From: Symbiodinium natans
Lineage: Eukaryota > Sar > Dinophyceae > Suessiales > Symbiodiniaceae
Assembly (NCBI GenBank): GCA_905221605.1
Contig: CAJNDS010001924.1
Location: 392,001 to 456,000, forward strand
Direction: 5' to 3'
DNA length: 64,000 nt
Shown here piece after piece: positions 1 through 11,456 of the stretch. Under the pieces are notes generated by a model that saw only the letters and a program-made list of their open reading frames with translations, had not been told where the DNA came from and did no database searches. Each line of letters begins with the position of its first letter. The stretch's first letter is position 1. The translations under genes and the position numbers were made by a program.

Positions 1-3000
1 GCGGGTGTACATTGCCGTACATCATTTCACCCTTGGCATTTGGTCTTTGGTTTAGCTCTCCTTGGACCACATCTCCAGGTTGAAGTTGAACCCAAACTCC
101 TCCTCCCTTTTTCGGGCACACAACGGGCACCAGGTAGTTCTGAGTGTTAGCATCATTGTTGATATCCTTGTGAACTTCCTTCAATGTATTCGTTGACACC
201 AGTACTGCAGTGAAGGTTGCCTCGGGCATGGAGCGCAGTAAGATTCGAGTGAGGATTCGGGTTACCAGCGGGAATTCCGATGTAGAGTTCATCACCCCCA
301 CCACACCTCCATGACGGTATGCCCCAGCCTTGAAGTTGTCCAGTGATCCATTCCGAAACCACTTCTCCACCAGCTCCAAGTCCAGGTCCTCGTCATCGAG
401 CTCGAGGGCTTGTTTGGCCTCCTCCTCAACATCTCCAGGGCTTATCTTCTCAATCGCAGCCACCCTCGGAATTACATCAGAAGGTTTGGTCTTTTCAGAC
501 AGGCGAGTAGATGGCTTGATAACCTCGTCTGCCTCCAAAGTGGTTGTCGGCTCACCAGGATCCACAAGGTTAGGCCTCACGTGAAAGGTGTGGAAGAAGC
601 CCTCTCCCTTCCCTTCTTCCTCAGGCAAGAACACCAAGTGTCCTCGATCCAGCAGTCCACTTAGTCCGACATATCGGCCCCTTGCCGAAGCCCGCTGTTC
701 AGCTGCTGCAGTCTCTGCCGCTGCTGGCCACAGGCGAACCGGCAGTCCACTCGCCACCAGCATCGTACGAATCCGGTTCTTGACCCATTTCACAGTGGCC
801 TCGGCATGACCATTGGTCTGGGGAATCCCAGGTTCTGCCCATGTTCCACGAATGCCCTGCTCCCTTAACCAAGTCTTGAAAGCAGCTGAGTAGTACTCAC
901 CTCGATCAGAGTGGAACCGTAGCACTGGTAGTCCATGAGCTCCAAGATACAGTATCACATCCTGCAGAGCCCCCTTAATCGTGCTCGCCTTGTTGTTGGG
1001 AATTCCAACAGCGAAAACCAGCGACGTCATCTCGGGAGGATTACAGTCACCAGTCCTCATAACAGCATGGCCAGGCTTACCATCACCACCTTCTTCTCCT
1101 TCAGGTGGTTCCTCCACCTTCTCATCATCAGCTTCGCCGCCATCATCATGGTGGTCCTCAAACAACGGGTTTCCCTCTTCAAGGATCTCCTCCGGCTCCG
1201 ATGGTTCGTAGTCCATAACGTCTTCAGGAATGGGTTGCCCGTGTTCCTCCTCCAAGTCATGCTTCTCTTCTTGAGCTTCTGGAGGTAGGCTGTGGTCCAT
1301 CCCTTCATGGGGCGGGGGTTCCCTCCCCGAATAAGCCTTCGCAAAGTCCTTTGGAAAGAGATACTTCGCAACCAGCAGGTACCTTATGTTGCACGAAGGA
1401 GTTCCCTTGATCGCCGAGTCCAGCCCAGCCTTTAGTGGTGCCGAAAGGTCAGAAGTGAGGACATAGCTGTCGGGGTGACATACACGACCATGACGCTTTC
1501 CAGTTCCCTTGGCCATCACACAAGTGGCACAGTCCCTCCTATAGGGGAGGTGGGACGCATCAACGTGTTTTTTCCATTGCTCCGGGCTCATGGCATACAC
1601 CCGAGGACTCCTTGACCACATGTGGAATGCAACGACCAGGGCCTTGACTAGCCCAGGTGACCACCGGCTCTGATCCACCTCCGGAGATGCCGTCTCGAGC
1701 TTACTGTCCGCCTTGATGCCCTCCAAGCCTCTCAGGTACGGGATGTTGGTTCCCAGAACAGTACTCATCTTGGTGTTCGCTCCTGTTCCCCCTTGCTCAA
1801 ACGACACCTCGAACATGCCCGCCTCAGTTGCAAACTCTCGCCACACTCTGGTCTCCCAAAGGAAAGGACGCCCCTCCCTTGTTGCTGAGGACGACGAAGT
1901 AGAAACTCCTGGGTGCTCGATCATAAAGCCCACCTCCTTATGTCTCATTGCTCCCTTTGCAGTTGTCATTCTTCCCGCTGATGCCACCACGTACAGCCAG
2001 AGCATTCTGCAGATCAAGGAAAGAGGCTTGAGAGTGGTCTCGTCGGAAGTTGAGTGGAGAAAGGCGCGGCCGTCCCTCCCCGGTGGTCCACCAAACACCA
2101 TATCCACCTTTCCCGATCTTGCCCCCCACAGGAGCATTTCCCAGGTTGGCGACCTTCCCAGTAGATCATGCCCACGACATTGCCGGATGTCAATCTCCAG
2201 GACCACCGTATCACCATCATGTTGTCGGAAGAATTCCATGTGCACGATCCATTTCTTTGCTGAAAGCAGCGTCCTCCTCTGTGGTCGAGTCAGGTAGGTG
2301 ACCTTCTTCAGGGTTTCCCAGCCACTGCACAGCTCTTCCGGAGGGATCAAACCATTGAGACATTCACCAGGGAGGTCTTGGAGGAAAGGTGCATCACGAA
2401 GGGCTCGGAGTCCTGCTTCTCGTGGTCCCCCATTGGCATAATTCAAGAGGTACTCATACCAAGACCTGTCCATGCAGGAGGCGACTCTGGCGATCCTGTC
2501 TTCCGTGATCAAGGTCTCGTTCTCCAAGCGCTCTCGCTTCCTCTCCTCCAATCTGGCAATGAGTGCCAGCGCCTCAGCTTCACACATCTGAGGGCACCCA
2601 GAGTTCGTGCTTAGGTGGAGAATCTCGCCATTGGGGTCCTCAAGAGTGCATTCCTCCCTTGACCATTTCATTGTGTACCCCAGGATCTTCACGAGCTCGC
2701 CAAGCGGGACAATGGTTTGATGCTGCTGCGCCTCAGGATTGTTGTTGGGCTGAGGTGGCATCAACAAGGTGTCCAGCCCACTCATCCTCATCTTCAAGGA
2801 ATGGTTCCCGGCCAGCTGCACTTCTACCTCTTCAGATCGTTGCCACTCATCCCAAGTGGTAGCACTCCGAAGTGAGTGTGTAGCCCCTGAATCCAGCAAT
2901 GCCGACGACGAAGATCTCAGCGAGCACACCCTGATGTCTCGAACAACCAGCACCTTGGCTGCCGGTGTCTTCTCAGGGCTCTTTTCTCCTTCGGAGGTGG

Positions 3001-5419
3001 AGTGCACGACCTGGGCCTGGACTGCCTGCAAGAGCGACTCTAATGTCCAGGGCACACCCTGAATCGGTGGATCTCCTCCGTCACCCTGTGGTCCAGTCAC
3101 CGCTGCAACGGCTGGCGACTGGGATGAAGAAGGAGCATCACCTGTAGTCTTAGCCGTGGATGCTGCCGCCGTTGAGGTTGCCCTTGACTTTGCTCCTGGC
3201 TTATTGACCACACACTCCCGCTGTCTATGGCTTTCAGATCCACATAGGAGACACTTTTTCGCCCGGGTCTCCTTGTCAAGATTCGCCATGTTATGGGAGA
3301 ACGAGCACTTGTTCCCTCTTCTGCATCCGGACGGTTTCATGAAGTAGCGGCACATCTCATTCCCTGTCTTCTCCTTCTCCTTCGTCTTCTGGTTTGGAGA
3401 TGCATCCACCGCTCTCATCCTTGGGCCCCCTGATGTCGTCGTCGCCGTTGAAGCCGTACTCGTAGAGGACAACAAGGTTTCCAGCTCGGCTTGCAGGTGT
3501 CGCTGGTAGTCCTGGACCTGGGTGATGGTGGGCCTAGCGTCCAAACGCAGTGACGTCCTCAGCATAGCCGTCCTGAAAGCTGCATCTGGGGAAGTGGAGA
3601 TGTGCCTTGTGGTGAGGTTCATCAATCCCCTGACCATGACCGAGGCATCGGGCGGCGACATGTTCACCGAGTGGCAACGAGCCAACCATCTAGGCCAGGA
3701 TCTCACCGCCTTCAACACATCTTCAAGCCCATCGCCTGTCACGAATTCACTGGGGTTCTGAAGCTTTCTCAACACTTCCTGCCTTTCAGCACTCCCTCCA
3801 GGTTGGAACAGGACGAAGAGGCGAAAAACCATCCTTGGTGAGCTCTGTGTGATCCTCTGGCTGACCATCTCTCCACGGAGTTCCTCGCCCATCGCGGTTA
3901 GCAACATCGAAGCAATCCTGGCATTGACTCTCGTCCAACGACCAGAACAAAGAGCCTCGGCTCCTTTCGGGGCGATTTGCAACCGCTCCAATGGGGTTGC
4001 TGCCAACCACTGGGCGTAGGTCTCGTTGACCAGGTCCATGACAGCTGACCACCAAGCCCCGCTATTTTCGCTCACATCTGCCAATACAGTCGCCGCCACT
4101 TCCAACCAGTCTTGCAGTTGTAGCGCCGACGAACCTGCACCATCGGAGGCACGATATTCCGGCAGAGGGCTCAGGGTCAAAGTTCCTGGCTTGACCACCT
4201 CGGATTGTGAGCTTGAGGTTGGCGATCTGGCCAAAGTCTGGGCCTGAATGTCCTGCAGTTGCTTCATGCCCTTCGCCAACATTTCTAACACAGGACTCTC
4301 CCTTGGGCTTGACGACTCCCTTGGGATTGGCGGTGTTGGAGGCCTAGTTCCTCCACCCAAGAGGGTTCGGATTCCCTCAGCGATGCCCCCAGAAGTTGCC
4401 ACCCTTGAAGTTCTGGTTGATGTAGTCCTCTCAGGAGGTGGGTCTCGACAGGGTTCCAAAGGGCCAGGGACTTCGTTGAGGTCTGGAGGCCGCATCTCCG
4501 ACATTCCTGGATACACCTCATCACCCGATGGATCTGGGCGTTCTCGTCCTTGATCATGAAGGTCAGATACTCGACGTGGGTGGGCCTGCTCCAGGCCTGG
4601 AAAAACTGGCTGTCTCACACCGTCGCTTCCTTGTCTAACAGCTGCAAGCTCGCTTTCCAGCTCCTCATTACGTTGCTCCGCTGCCCGCAACCGCTGCAGG
4701 ACCTGGCCTAGCTGCCGCTGCACTTCTGCTTGGATCGCCTCTTGGGGCAAGCTCGAGGAACTCGGAGTTGGAGGCGATGCCACCTGTCTGCTGCTCGGTG
4801 GTCGCAGCACAAAGCTCGGGCCGCCTGGAAGCGACCTCTGGGATCCCTGACTCCCACCAAGGGGACTGGGCAAAAGATCGTTCTGTGGGGCCAGCGACAA
4901 GTACGATCCCAGCCTGGTTACCCATGCTGGCACCTCCAATCCTGCCACCCACGGTGCAGCTCCATTATATCCATTCCTCGTGGATCTCGGAGTTGCAAAA
5001 CCAGTCGAAGCCACCTGCGAGACCTCTGCAGCCTGTTCACCAGCTCCAGCTCCGCCACGATCAAAGTTCGTCATGGATGTTCCCTCCACTGCCTGACTTC
5101 GCCGTGATGCGGGTTCTGGCTCCAGTGAGCTGCTAAAGTTCTGTGAGTTCGGCGGGACATCCGCTCTTCCAGCAAAAGATACTGTCTCATCCATTGCTCC
5201 AGCGCCGTCCACATCTGCCTGCAGGTTCGTAGCTCCCGACCTTGCCATCGTAGTTTGTCCAGTGGGCGAATCCACCTGGACCCGAGGCTGGTCCATTCCA
5301 TTCAGGACTAGCCCTTGCGGAGTTGCTGCCTGAGCAGCTGGCGGTTGGGCGACCATAACCTCACGTTGCATGGGATCTTCAGGAAGGCCCACTACAGTCC
5401 CAACATCAGAATCCGCCAT
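1..5419 (-). CDS. Copia-like retroelement polyprotein (element 1), 3' end beyond window
   Basis: The ATG at 5419-5417 opens one frame without a stop to the window edge, about 1,806 codons. Seen in order: a low-complexity N-terminus with a short coiled coil; a Gag core (about residues 435-650); a CCCH finger (C690, C699, C705, H709); a CX2CX4HX4C knuckle (C723-C736) that packages RNA in this family; an aspartic protease active site LLDSGATHS (D843); a methyltransferase-like domain (about 1045-1260) with GGPPG where GGPPC is expected; an HHCC integrase zinc site (H1285, H1290, C1297, C1300); and integrase catalytic residues D1324, D1505 and E1540 (D-x34-E). D1 and D2 are split by a Glu/Asp-rich insertion. 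A downstream module with HKD (H1750, D1752) resembles the start of a 2OG-Fe(II) oxygenase fold. Reverse transcriptase and RNase H should lie left of the window. Domain order matches element 2, but sequences differ enough to be a separate family. Confidence 0.93.
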   Translation of the reverse strand, partial: MADSDVGTVVGLPEDPMQREVMVAQPPAAQAATPQGLVLNGMDQPRVQVDSPTGQTTMARSGATNLQADVDGAGAMDETVSFAGRADVPPNSQNFSSSLEPEPASRRSQAVEGTSMTNFDRGGAGAGEQAAEVSQVASTGFATPRSTRNGYNGAAPWVAGLEVPAWVTRLGSYLSLAPQNDLLPSPLGGSQGSQRSLPGGPSFVLRPPSSRQVASPPTPSSSSLPQEAIQAEVQRQLGQVLQRLRAAEQRNEELESELAAVRQGSDGVRQPVFPGLEQAHPRRVSDLHDQGRERPDPSGDEVYPGMSEMRPPDLNEVPGPLEPCRDPPPERTTSTRTSRVATSGGIAEGIRTLLGGGTRPPTPPIPRESSSPRESPVLEMLAKGMKQLQDIQAQTLARSPTSSSQSEVVKPGTLTLSPLPEYRASDGAGSSALQLQDWLEVAATVLADVSENSGAWWSAVMDLVNETYAQWLAATPLERLQIAPKGAEALCSGRWTRVNARIASMLLTAMGEELRGEMVSQRITQSSPRMVFRLFVLFQPGGSAERQEVLRKLQNPSEFVTGDGLEDVLKAVRSWPRWLARCHSVNMSPPDASVMVRGLMNLTTRHISTSPDAAFRTAMLRTSLRLDARPTITQVQDYQRHLQAELETLLSSTSTASTATTTSGGPRMRAVDASPNQKTKEKEKTGNEMCRYFMKPSGCRRGNKCSFSHNMANLDKETRAKKCLLCGSESHRQRECVVNKPGAKSRATSTAAASTAKTTGDAPSSSQSPAVAAVTGPQGDGGDPPIQGVPWTLESLLQAVQAQVVHSTSEGEKSPEKTPAAKVLVVRDIRVCSLRSSSSALLDSGATHSLRSATTWDEWQRSEEVEVQLAGNHSLKMRMSGLDTLLMPPQPNNNPEAQQHQTIVPLGELVKILGYTMKWSREECTLEDPNGEILHLSTNSGCPQMCEAEALALIARLEERKRERLENETLITEDRIARVASCMDRSWYEYLLNYANGGPREAGLRALRDAPFLQDLPGECLNGLIPPEELCSGWETLKKVTYLTRPQRRTLLSAKKWIVHMEFFRQHDGDTVVLEIDIRQCRGHDLLGRSPTWEMLLWGARSGKVDMVFGGPPGRDGRAFLHSTSDETTLKPLSLICRMLWLYVVASAGRMTTAKGAMRHKEVGFMIEHPGVSTSSSSATREGRPFLWETRVWREFATEAGMFEVSFEQGGTGANTKMSTVLGTNIPYLRGLEGIKADSKLETASPEVDQSRWSPGLVKALVVAFHMWSRSPRVYAMSPEQWKKHVDASHLPYRRDCATCVMAKGTGKRHGRVCHPDSYVLTSDLSAPLKAGLDSAIKGTPSCNIRYLLVAKYLFPKDFAKAYSGREPPPHEGMDHSLPPEAQEEKHDLEEEHGQPIPEDVMDYEPSEPEEILEEGNPLFEDHHDDGGEADDEKVEEPPEGEEGGDGKPGHAVMRTGDCNPPEMTSLVFAVGIPNNKASTIKGALQDVILYLGAHGLPVLRFHSDRGEYYSAAFKTWLREQGIRGTWAEPGIPQTNGHAEATVKWVKNRIRTMLVASGLPVRLWPAAAETAAAEQRASARGRYVGLSGLLDRGHLVFLPEEEGKGEGFFHTFHVRPNLVDPGEPTTTLEADEVIKPSTRLSEKTKPSDVIPRVAAIEKISPGDVEEEAKQALELDDEDLDLELVEKWFRNGSLDNFKAGAYRHGGVVGVMNSTSEFPLVTRILTRILLRSMPEATFTAVLVSTNTLKEVHKDINNDANTQNYLVPVVCPKKGGGVWVQLQPGDVVQGELNQRPNAKGEMMYGNVHP

Positions 5420-5690
5420 GGCAACGACTCGAATTGGAGAAATCTGTTTTACGACCAGCGAGATGCTCTGTCCTTAAGTGGCTTTTGTACAGGTTACCAC
5501 AGACAATGCATCGTGTAGAGCTCTGCTCATACCTTTATGAATACTTTCTGTCCAAAAGTCTATGTAAAGCTCTGCTTTACATCAGTGTTTGATCATGGCT
5601 CAAGGGCTAAATCTTCGCAGCCTTCCCTGAACCATAACAAGAGCGGGGCCGTCGGTGGCGTTGATGAATATGCCTCAGCAGCACATCGTC
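5420..5690 (-). mobile_element. Leader and probable 5' LTR of element 1
   Basis: This stretch lies upstream of the element 1 start codon and is free of telomere-type repeat until about 5691. A minus-strand segment at 5533-5518 is complementary to a sequence containing CTCATA, compatible with a tRNA-Met anticodon-arm primer, as proposed for element 2. If so, the LTR would begin at about 5534 and end near 5690. The partner LTR is outside the window, so the boundaries are inferred only. The flank at 5691 is CCCTAAA repeat, suggesting insertion into that repeat. Confidence 0.4.
5562..5582. repeat. Perfect 9-bp inverted repeat (hairpin) in element 1 leader/LTR
   Basis: ATGTAAAGC and GCTTTACAT face each other across TCT. 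It may form a hairpin in the element transcript or be a regulatory palindrome; no function can be assigned from sequence. Confidence 0.6.
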
Positions 5691-6360
5691 AACCCTAAAC
5701 CCTAGACCCGAGGGTTAACTCAGCCCCTTCGTTGTAAGGCACAACCGACTCATGGATCGAGCTCACAAAGCCGACACCCGTCCTTCGGCGATTGGCCCAC
5801 CAAGAAGCCCAGAGTGTTATAGGGTTTAGGGTTGAGGGTTTCGGGTTTAGGGTTTAGGGTTTAGGGTTACCCTAACACCTTAAGAATTCTAAATAGCCTA
5901 TACTCTTCAGTGTTGAGGGTTTTAGGGTTTAAGGTTTAGGGCTTAGGGTTCTAGATAGCCTATACTCTTCAGTGCCTTTGGTTTAGGATTCAAGGTTTCG
6001 GGCTTATCAGCCCGAAACCTCAAACCCAAAAAGCCCTAAACCCGACTTAAGCCTGCCAACCCTCAACCCTGAATTTGAAGATTTGGCTTGTTGGGTTCCT
6101 TCATGGAGCTTATAAACCCTGGACCCCAAAACACCAACTTTATTTACTAGACCAACAGAAAAGGAAGCTTAATCTATAAGATGCTTGCTGGGCTACCTCG
6201 CTCAATGCTTCAGGACGTAAGGGCATGTAGGCTGTGAGGTCTTTACAACCCATATAACTGTAAACCCTGAGCCCTTCACGAAGCTTGTAGCCCATCTGCC
6301 TGGAGGCCCTACTAAAATGCATCCCTGTGAATACGGACTCCAGATCCGCCAGGAGCAGCT

Positions 6361-6428
6361 CCTAAACCCTAAACCCTAAACCCTAAACCCCAAACCCTGA
6401 ACCCTAAACCCTAAACCCTAAACCCTGA
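6361..6428. repeat. Interstitial telomere-type array (CCCTAAA)
   Basis: About nine near-perfect CCCTAAA units. A matching array in the opposite sense (TTTAGGG) lies about 130 bp downstream at 6560-6625, so the two face each other around a short unique segment. Confidence 0.9.
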
Positions 6429-6559
6429 AGAACCCCAAGATGACCAAACCTGCGATTTGACGCTTCGCCGTCCTTACTGGGGACACCGCGACTTCGGCGA
6501 TCTCGGCAGCAGTGGGGCGGTGGAGAGGCCTCCTCCCGGAGAATGTCCTCCCACAGAGA

Positions 6560-6625
6560 AGGGTTTAGGGTTTAGGGTTTAGGGTTTGGGGTTTAGGGTT
6601 TAGGGTTTAGGGTTTAGGTTTTAGG
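6560..6625. repeat. Interstitial telomere-type array (TTTAGGG)
   Basis: About nine TTTAGGG units with one GGGGTTT variant, in opposite orientation to the array at 6361-6428. Confidence 0.9.
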
Positions 6626-8999
6626 GTAATACAGGGATTTCGGTCATCAAGCGTGCCTGGGCTGAGGGCGGTGGAGACCACGAATCACGCGCAAGACTCG
6701 CAAGTGCACCGCAGGGCACCATGAGTCGTTGCGGCGGAGATGTCCTTGAAATGGACCGCGCAAAGACATTGCCATCTGGCTGCTTCGTGCACGGTTGCAT
6801 CCACAGCGCTGTCAGAATCCTAAGCCCCCAAGTTGCTATGCCCTGAAATCCCTGTAGAAGCCCTGGGACATCCACAGAATCAGCCAAAATGAAAGAACCT
6901 CCCAAACCAGCGTGGCAGCGGCATATCCCCTCATTGAGTCGCGCCCATCTAGTCCCTGAAGCTGATGGAATTGGGGAAGTTCTTCGCTGCTTAGAGATGA
7001 AGGGTTTTGGGCTCACTTAACAGCAGCATACATGGGCACTCGGGTCTATATATACACAGCCCACAACCTACCAGAACCACCCAACTGTCCTCTATTTAGC
7101 CCGAAGTGCCTCCCATTAATCACAGCCGCCGAAGCAGGACGTTCTGAAACCCGCGAAGTCGTGTGGCTAAAGATTCACAAGGGTTTCGGTCTTAAGGCAT
7201 AAAGGGCTGAAGGCTATCAACCCGAAGCACTAACCACAAGGCTACGTCGTGCTCATGGAGAATGCGTTGATGGTGAGCACGCTCATCGATCCCAGGAATT
7301 TTCCGTCTCTCGCAGCAGCTTTCCTCCACGCCTGTCATTGAACAAAAGCTGCAGAAACATCTTCGAAACCCTACAAGGAATGAGGGATCGTCTAGGATGG
7401 GTGGGCAGTCCATACCGGGACTCTAACGGGGAGGAGGTCGGTGCTTTGGAAGTCATAGGTCTTCCAGATTTGCTGTTTCGGGGCTTAGGTTCGCCTCGTG
7501 GGATTTAGCGTCTTCGGTTCGGATCTTGAAGATACCAGGTGGCAGGTAGGTGCCTTCACCAGAGGTGAGGGCATCTTCCCACAATCTGCGTGGGGTCTGA
7601 CTTAGGCCGTCCACAGAGCCTCCTCTCCTCTCCTCTCCCTTTCCCTGCCACCTGCCTAGCATGTTTAACTTTCATTCGCGTCCCATGCCAAAAGCCCAAC
7701 CCTCCCAAGCCCTAAGCCCTAAACCCTAAACCCTAAACTCCCTCCACCCCGCTGTTTCCAACCGCGTGAGGACGCTGGGTCAGAGCGAGAGCCGATGTGC
7801 TTCCGGCATGGTCTTCGACCGCTCGAAGGCGGATTCTGGTTTCGGGTTTAGGGTTTAGGGTTTAGGGTGGCACAGGGCTCTTGGTTTAGGGCTTTTTCTG
7901 GGTTTCGGAGTACAAGACTTTAATATGCTTTAATACTGTTTTTGGTTCTGGGTTCCTGATATAGCTACTTATACCGAAAAAGTATAGACGTTTTTTTCCA
8001 GGGTCTACTCCAAAGTCGGGGTTTCGGGTTTAGGACTTGTTGGGGTTGGGTTTCATTTCTCGTTGCATTGTGGTTCGGGGCCTTTGACGCTTTGGGGTTG
8101 AGGGCCCGAGGGCTTTATAGGGTTGAGAGGGGCGCAAATACCCGTGAAGATGCCTTAAATACCCCAGGGTACTTGGGGAATGCAGGCAGGTGTTTCGGAG
8201 TTGCGGCTTTCATTGGTGAAAGCCTTTGACAGCAGGCTCACTAACAAGGGCCTCCAAAGGGCTTAAGAACGCAAGCGATTTCAAGAAGAAGGGACCAGAT
8301 TCTGGAGTCATCTTTCATCTTTGCCGGTTCTTGTCCAGTCGTCGACGATACAAGCCCTGTAACGCCTACAAAGCATATGAACCATCTCAGCCCTCTAAAC
8401 CCTTTGAAGCCTCTGTCCCTACCCTTTTTGCACCCCAGCCCCAGAGCCCGCCGCAGGCGAAATTCGGCCCCGGCGCCGGCGAGAGCTCGTGGCATCACGG
8501 TGGGCTGGCCCCTTGCGCACCAACTGTCAGAGGGCTTTTTAGGGGTTCATAAGGTTGAGGTTCAGGCTTTTTTTGAGATTGTTTAGGTTTAGGAGTTTAG
8601 GGGTTTGAGAAGTTTGAGAGGGCCTTGGGTTTTTTGGGGTCTATAAGGTTTATGGTTGAGGGGGTTAATGAGGGGATTCAGAATTTGAAGGCTTGCTTCT
8701 TGGGGTTGGGGTGTGGGGGGGGGCGGGGCAGTACCAGCACGGCAGCTTCATTCGGTACGGATCGCGCAATTTGCCGATCAGCAACAAAGATGCAAGTTGA
8801 AAAGCATGCGACCATACAGATTGGTTGGTCGCTTGACTGGGTGCTCTTCCGACCTATATATATATATATAAACTGTTATATTATTTGTTTTTTGGGGGGG
8901 GCTCAGTTTGTTCCTTTACCGTGTTGCTTTCCTCCCGTTGCCTTCATCTCGATTCTGTCTGTCTCCTCCCTCCGCAACCATGCCAGCCCACGGTCTTCT

Positions 9000-11425
9000 C
9001 CCCGTTTAAAATTTGCTGCATTGCTGCCTGCTTCCATCCGGACACCGCCTCGAGCAGTCCGCTCATCAGAAGCGAGTTGCATGTTGTGTCTGCGTACGAC
9101 TCGACATAGGGCTAAAACAGTAACTCTGCCTCAGTGTGCAAACGTTCTTGGCAAAGAGCAAGTTTTCTCCTAGTTCGGCATGGCAACACGAACAATAAAC
9201 AAGCATATCTTAGTTAAGCATCTGTGCCGACAGGACAACAGTTTGCAGGGCTCTGTGGCTCTGTGTTGAAAGAAGCTCAGTGTGCGCCGGACTGCGGTCA
9301 CATCGCCCGCGGTCGTGGTCAGTAGCCTGAGCCCATGCTGGCAACTTCAGACACGTGGCTTGCGGCCCTGGCGACCGACTTGCCTGGAAGCGTGTTCGTC
9401 GTGGCGGATTGGACAGACCAGCGACCAGCGAGAGGTCCCCGCACGCTGGGCCTCGGAGGCATGGTGTGGGAAGCCCCGCCGGCAGCCTTCCTCTGTTCTG
9501 GCCCCCTCTTGTGTATACCACCCGGAGCTGCACGTGGACGAGCGACACCCGCAGTGCGCGAAGCTGGCGAAACTTGCCCCAAAGCAGTGCTGCACTACAG
9601 CCGACTCTGAGCTGCAGTTCCCTTTAGGAATGTCGGACAAGTGCCATTCATAGTCTGCGCCCGAATCTCGGGCAACAGGGAAGGGGGTGGGGAGACCATC
9701 AATAGAATACAGCGACTAAGGTTTGGGGGGGTCTGGGATTTAGGGCTACAGGCTTGGGGACTCCTATTTTAGGGACTTGTGTTTTGGCGCCCAAAGGGCC
9801 ATGCCATATTTGGTTTTGTGTAGGGCTTCGGATCCCTGCTAGTAGGGTTTCGGGTTTAGCGGCGATTTATGTGGCTGCAGCCATGTTCAGGATTGACATG
9901 GCAAGTGCTCAGAACGAGGCTCCCTTCTGCGACCATGTTACACTCCGGGTTCCGCATATCGTACGTACGCAATAGAGAGAGAGAGAGAGAGAGAGATATA
10001 CATATATATATATGTATATATATAGAGATAAAATTTCAGTTCCTGCAGTATATATTTGATTCAACGTGGGAAAGACCATGGTTGGGAGCACTGGCCGCAT
10101 CCAAGTTTTCGCCTTCGGGCCTCCACTTCAAAGACCGACACCCGCGCGCTGAGCAAAACATGGTCCAATTGTTTAGGAGCCGGTACCAAATGTTTCGCAG
10201 GTGTATTCTACCAAGGGTTAAGTTTCAACACTGGACGCTGCTTTAACCTCGTGTAAAACCCAGGCCTTTGATCGGATTTGGGGTGTAAAGGGAGACTTTG
10301 GTCGACCCTGAACCCTGAAAGCCTAAACCCTGATTCCTACCCTTGATCTGACAAGAGAAACGTGACAGCCATGGCATTAAAACCTAAACCCTAAACCGCA
10401 ACTCTGCAGACTACTGCCCTAAACCCTAGTCATCCCTCAGCCTCAAACCTGAGGTGTAGGATCCCAGAGTCGGTTTAGGGTTTATTGCTTGGGGTTCTCA
10501 GAACTGATGCTTGGGGTTTAGGGTTTAGAGCTTAGGGTTTAGGGTTTAGGGTTTAGGGTTCAGGGTTTAGGGTGATGAAGTGATTCTTAAGCCCTTCAAC
10601 ACTACACACGCTCTAGGGCTCTGATCGTTGTGCCCAGGTGAATCCTCCGAAGAAGGTCACCAGAACTCACTCCGTGAAGGACGCGACGACGTGGAACTGG
10701 GAGCTTTTTTTCAGGAAAGTAGACCATGCGACAGAGAGAGCCCAGTAGATGGCTCTACCGCCGGGTGTCAAGGGTCCCCTGTAAACCCTGAACCCTGATA
10801 AAACACCCTAAACACCCTTAACCCTTTACAGGGAAGGTGCCAAGAACTCGTCGTGTACCGAAGTGCGCAGTCTTGCGTAGGTCCTGGATCAGGAACCACT
10901 CCTCTGGCTTTCGCAGCGACGTGCCAAGGGTATGAAGTCTTGCAAGCCACGAATGCCCAACCCCGAGCTAGTGTTCATGGACTCAGGGTGAGTTGACTTG
11001 GTTGCCCACAATATGGGTCCCCCAAAGATGCCGCCCCCCCCCACCCCCCACAATAAAAAGCAAAAACATACTCATCGTGAGGGATCAGGGTGTGATGTTG
11101 GTTGGAACACTTATCCCCACTGCAGGATGCCACTCACTTGAGCCCGACGTCGTCGATGTCGCAGATGCTCCTCAGTGCCGGTAGCCGCATGTGGGGGTTT
11201 AGGGTTTAGGGTTTAGGATTTAGGGTTTTACGAGAAGTAGGGGACCCTAAAATAGACCCCCAAGTAGTAGGATTCCCTTGTAATAAGGACCCCAGTAAGG
11301 TACCCCGAAGTCCGGAAGCCTCCTTGTGAGGCTTTAGGTGATCTAAGGTTTAATTTTTGGGTAGGGGGCACTTCTTCTGGTCCTCAAAAATCATCCTTAT
11401 CACTTGAACCCAAAATAGGAACCCC

Positions 11426-11456
<31 letters not shown>

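Larger units (their letters stand above)
5691..9000. other. Repeat-rich DNA with no recognised gene
   Basis: Telomere-type tracts occur at about 5822-5870 (TTTAGGG sense), 6361-6428 (CCCTAAA sense), 6560-6625 (TTTAGGG), 7705-7740 (CCCTAAA) and 7845-7868 (TTTAGGG). Between them are unique 50-200 bp stretches with open frames on both strands that match nothing I recognise, for example 6621-7016 minus. A short (AT)n run lies near 8860. I see no convincing splice-site pairs here. Confidence 0.6.

Noticed and set aside
935-1371. Plus- and minus-strand short frames of 76-117 codons over the integrase region
   Set aside because: They are other-frame shadows of the element 1 polyprotein, whose acidic insertion gives Arg/Met-rich or Ser/Phe-rich readings.
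5593-5604. CATGGCTCAAG as a relic of the dinoflagellate spliced leader
   Set aside because: Only the last nine or so bases resemble the leader end; too short to distinguish from chance, and it lies within the element 1 leader/LTR.
6621-7016. 131-codon minus-strand frame as a gene
   Set aside because: No recognisable domain, an equally long plus-strand reading, and telomere-type repeat at its end.
9210-9653. Overlapping frames of 87-123 codons on both strands
   Set aside because: GC-rich segment open in several frames at once; no frame shows a domain or splice-bounded limits.
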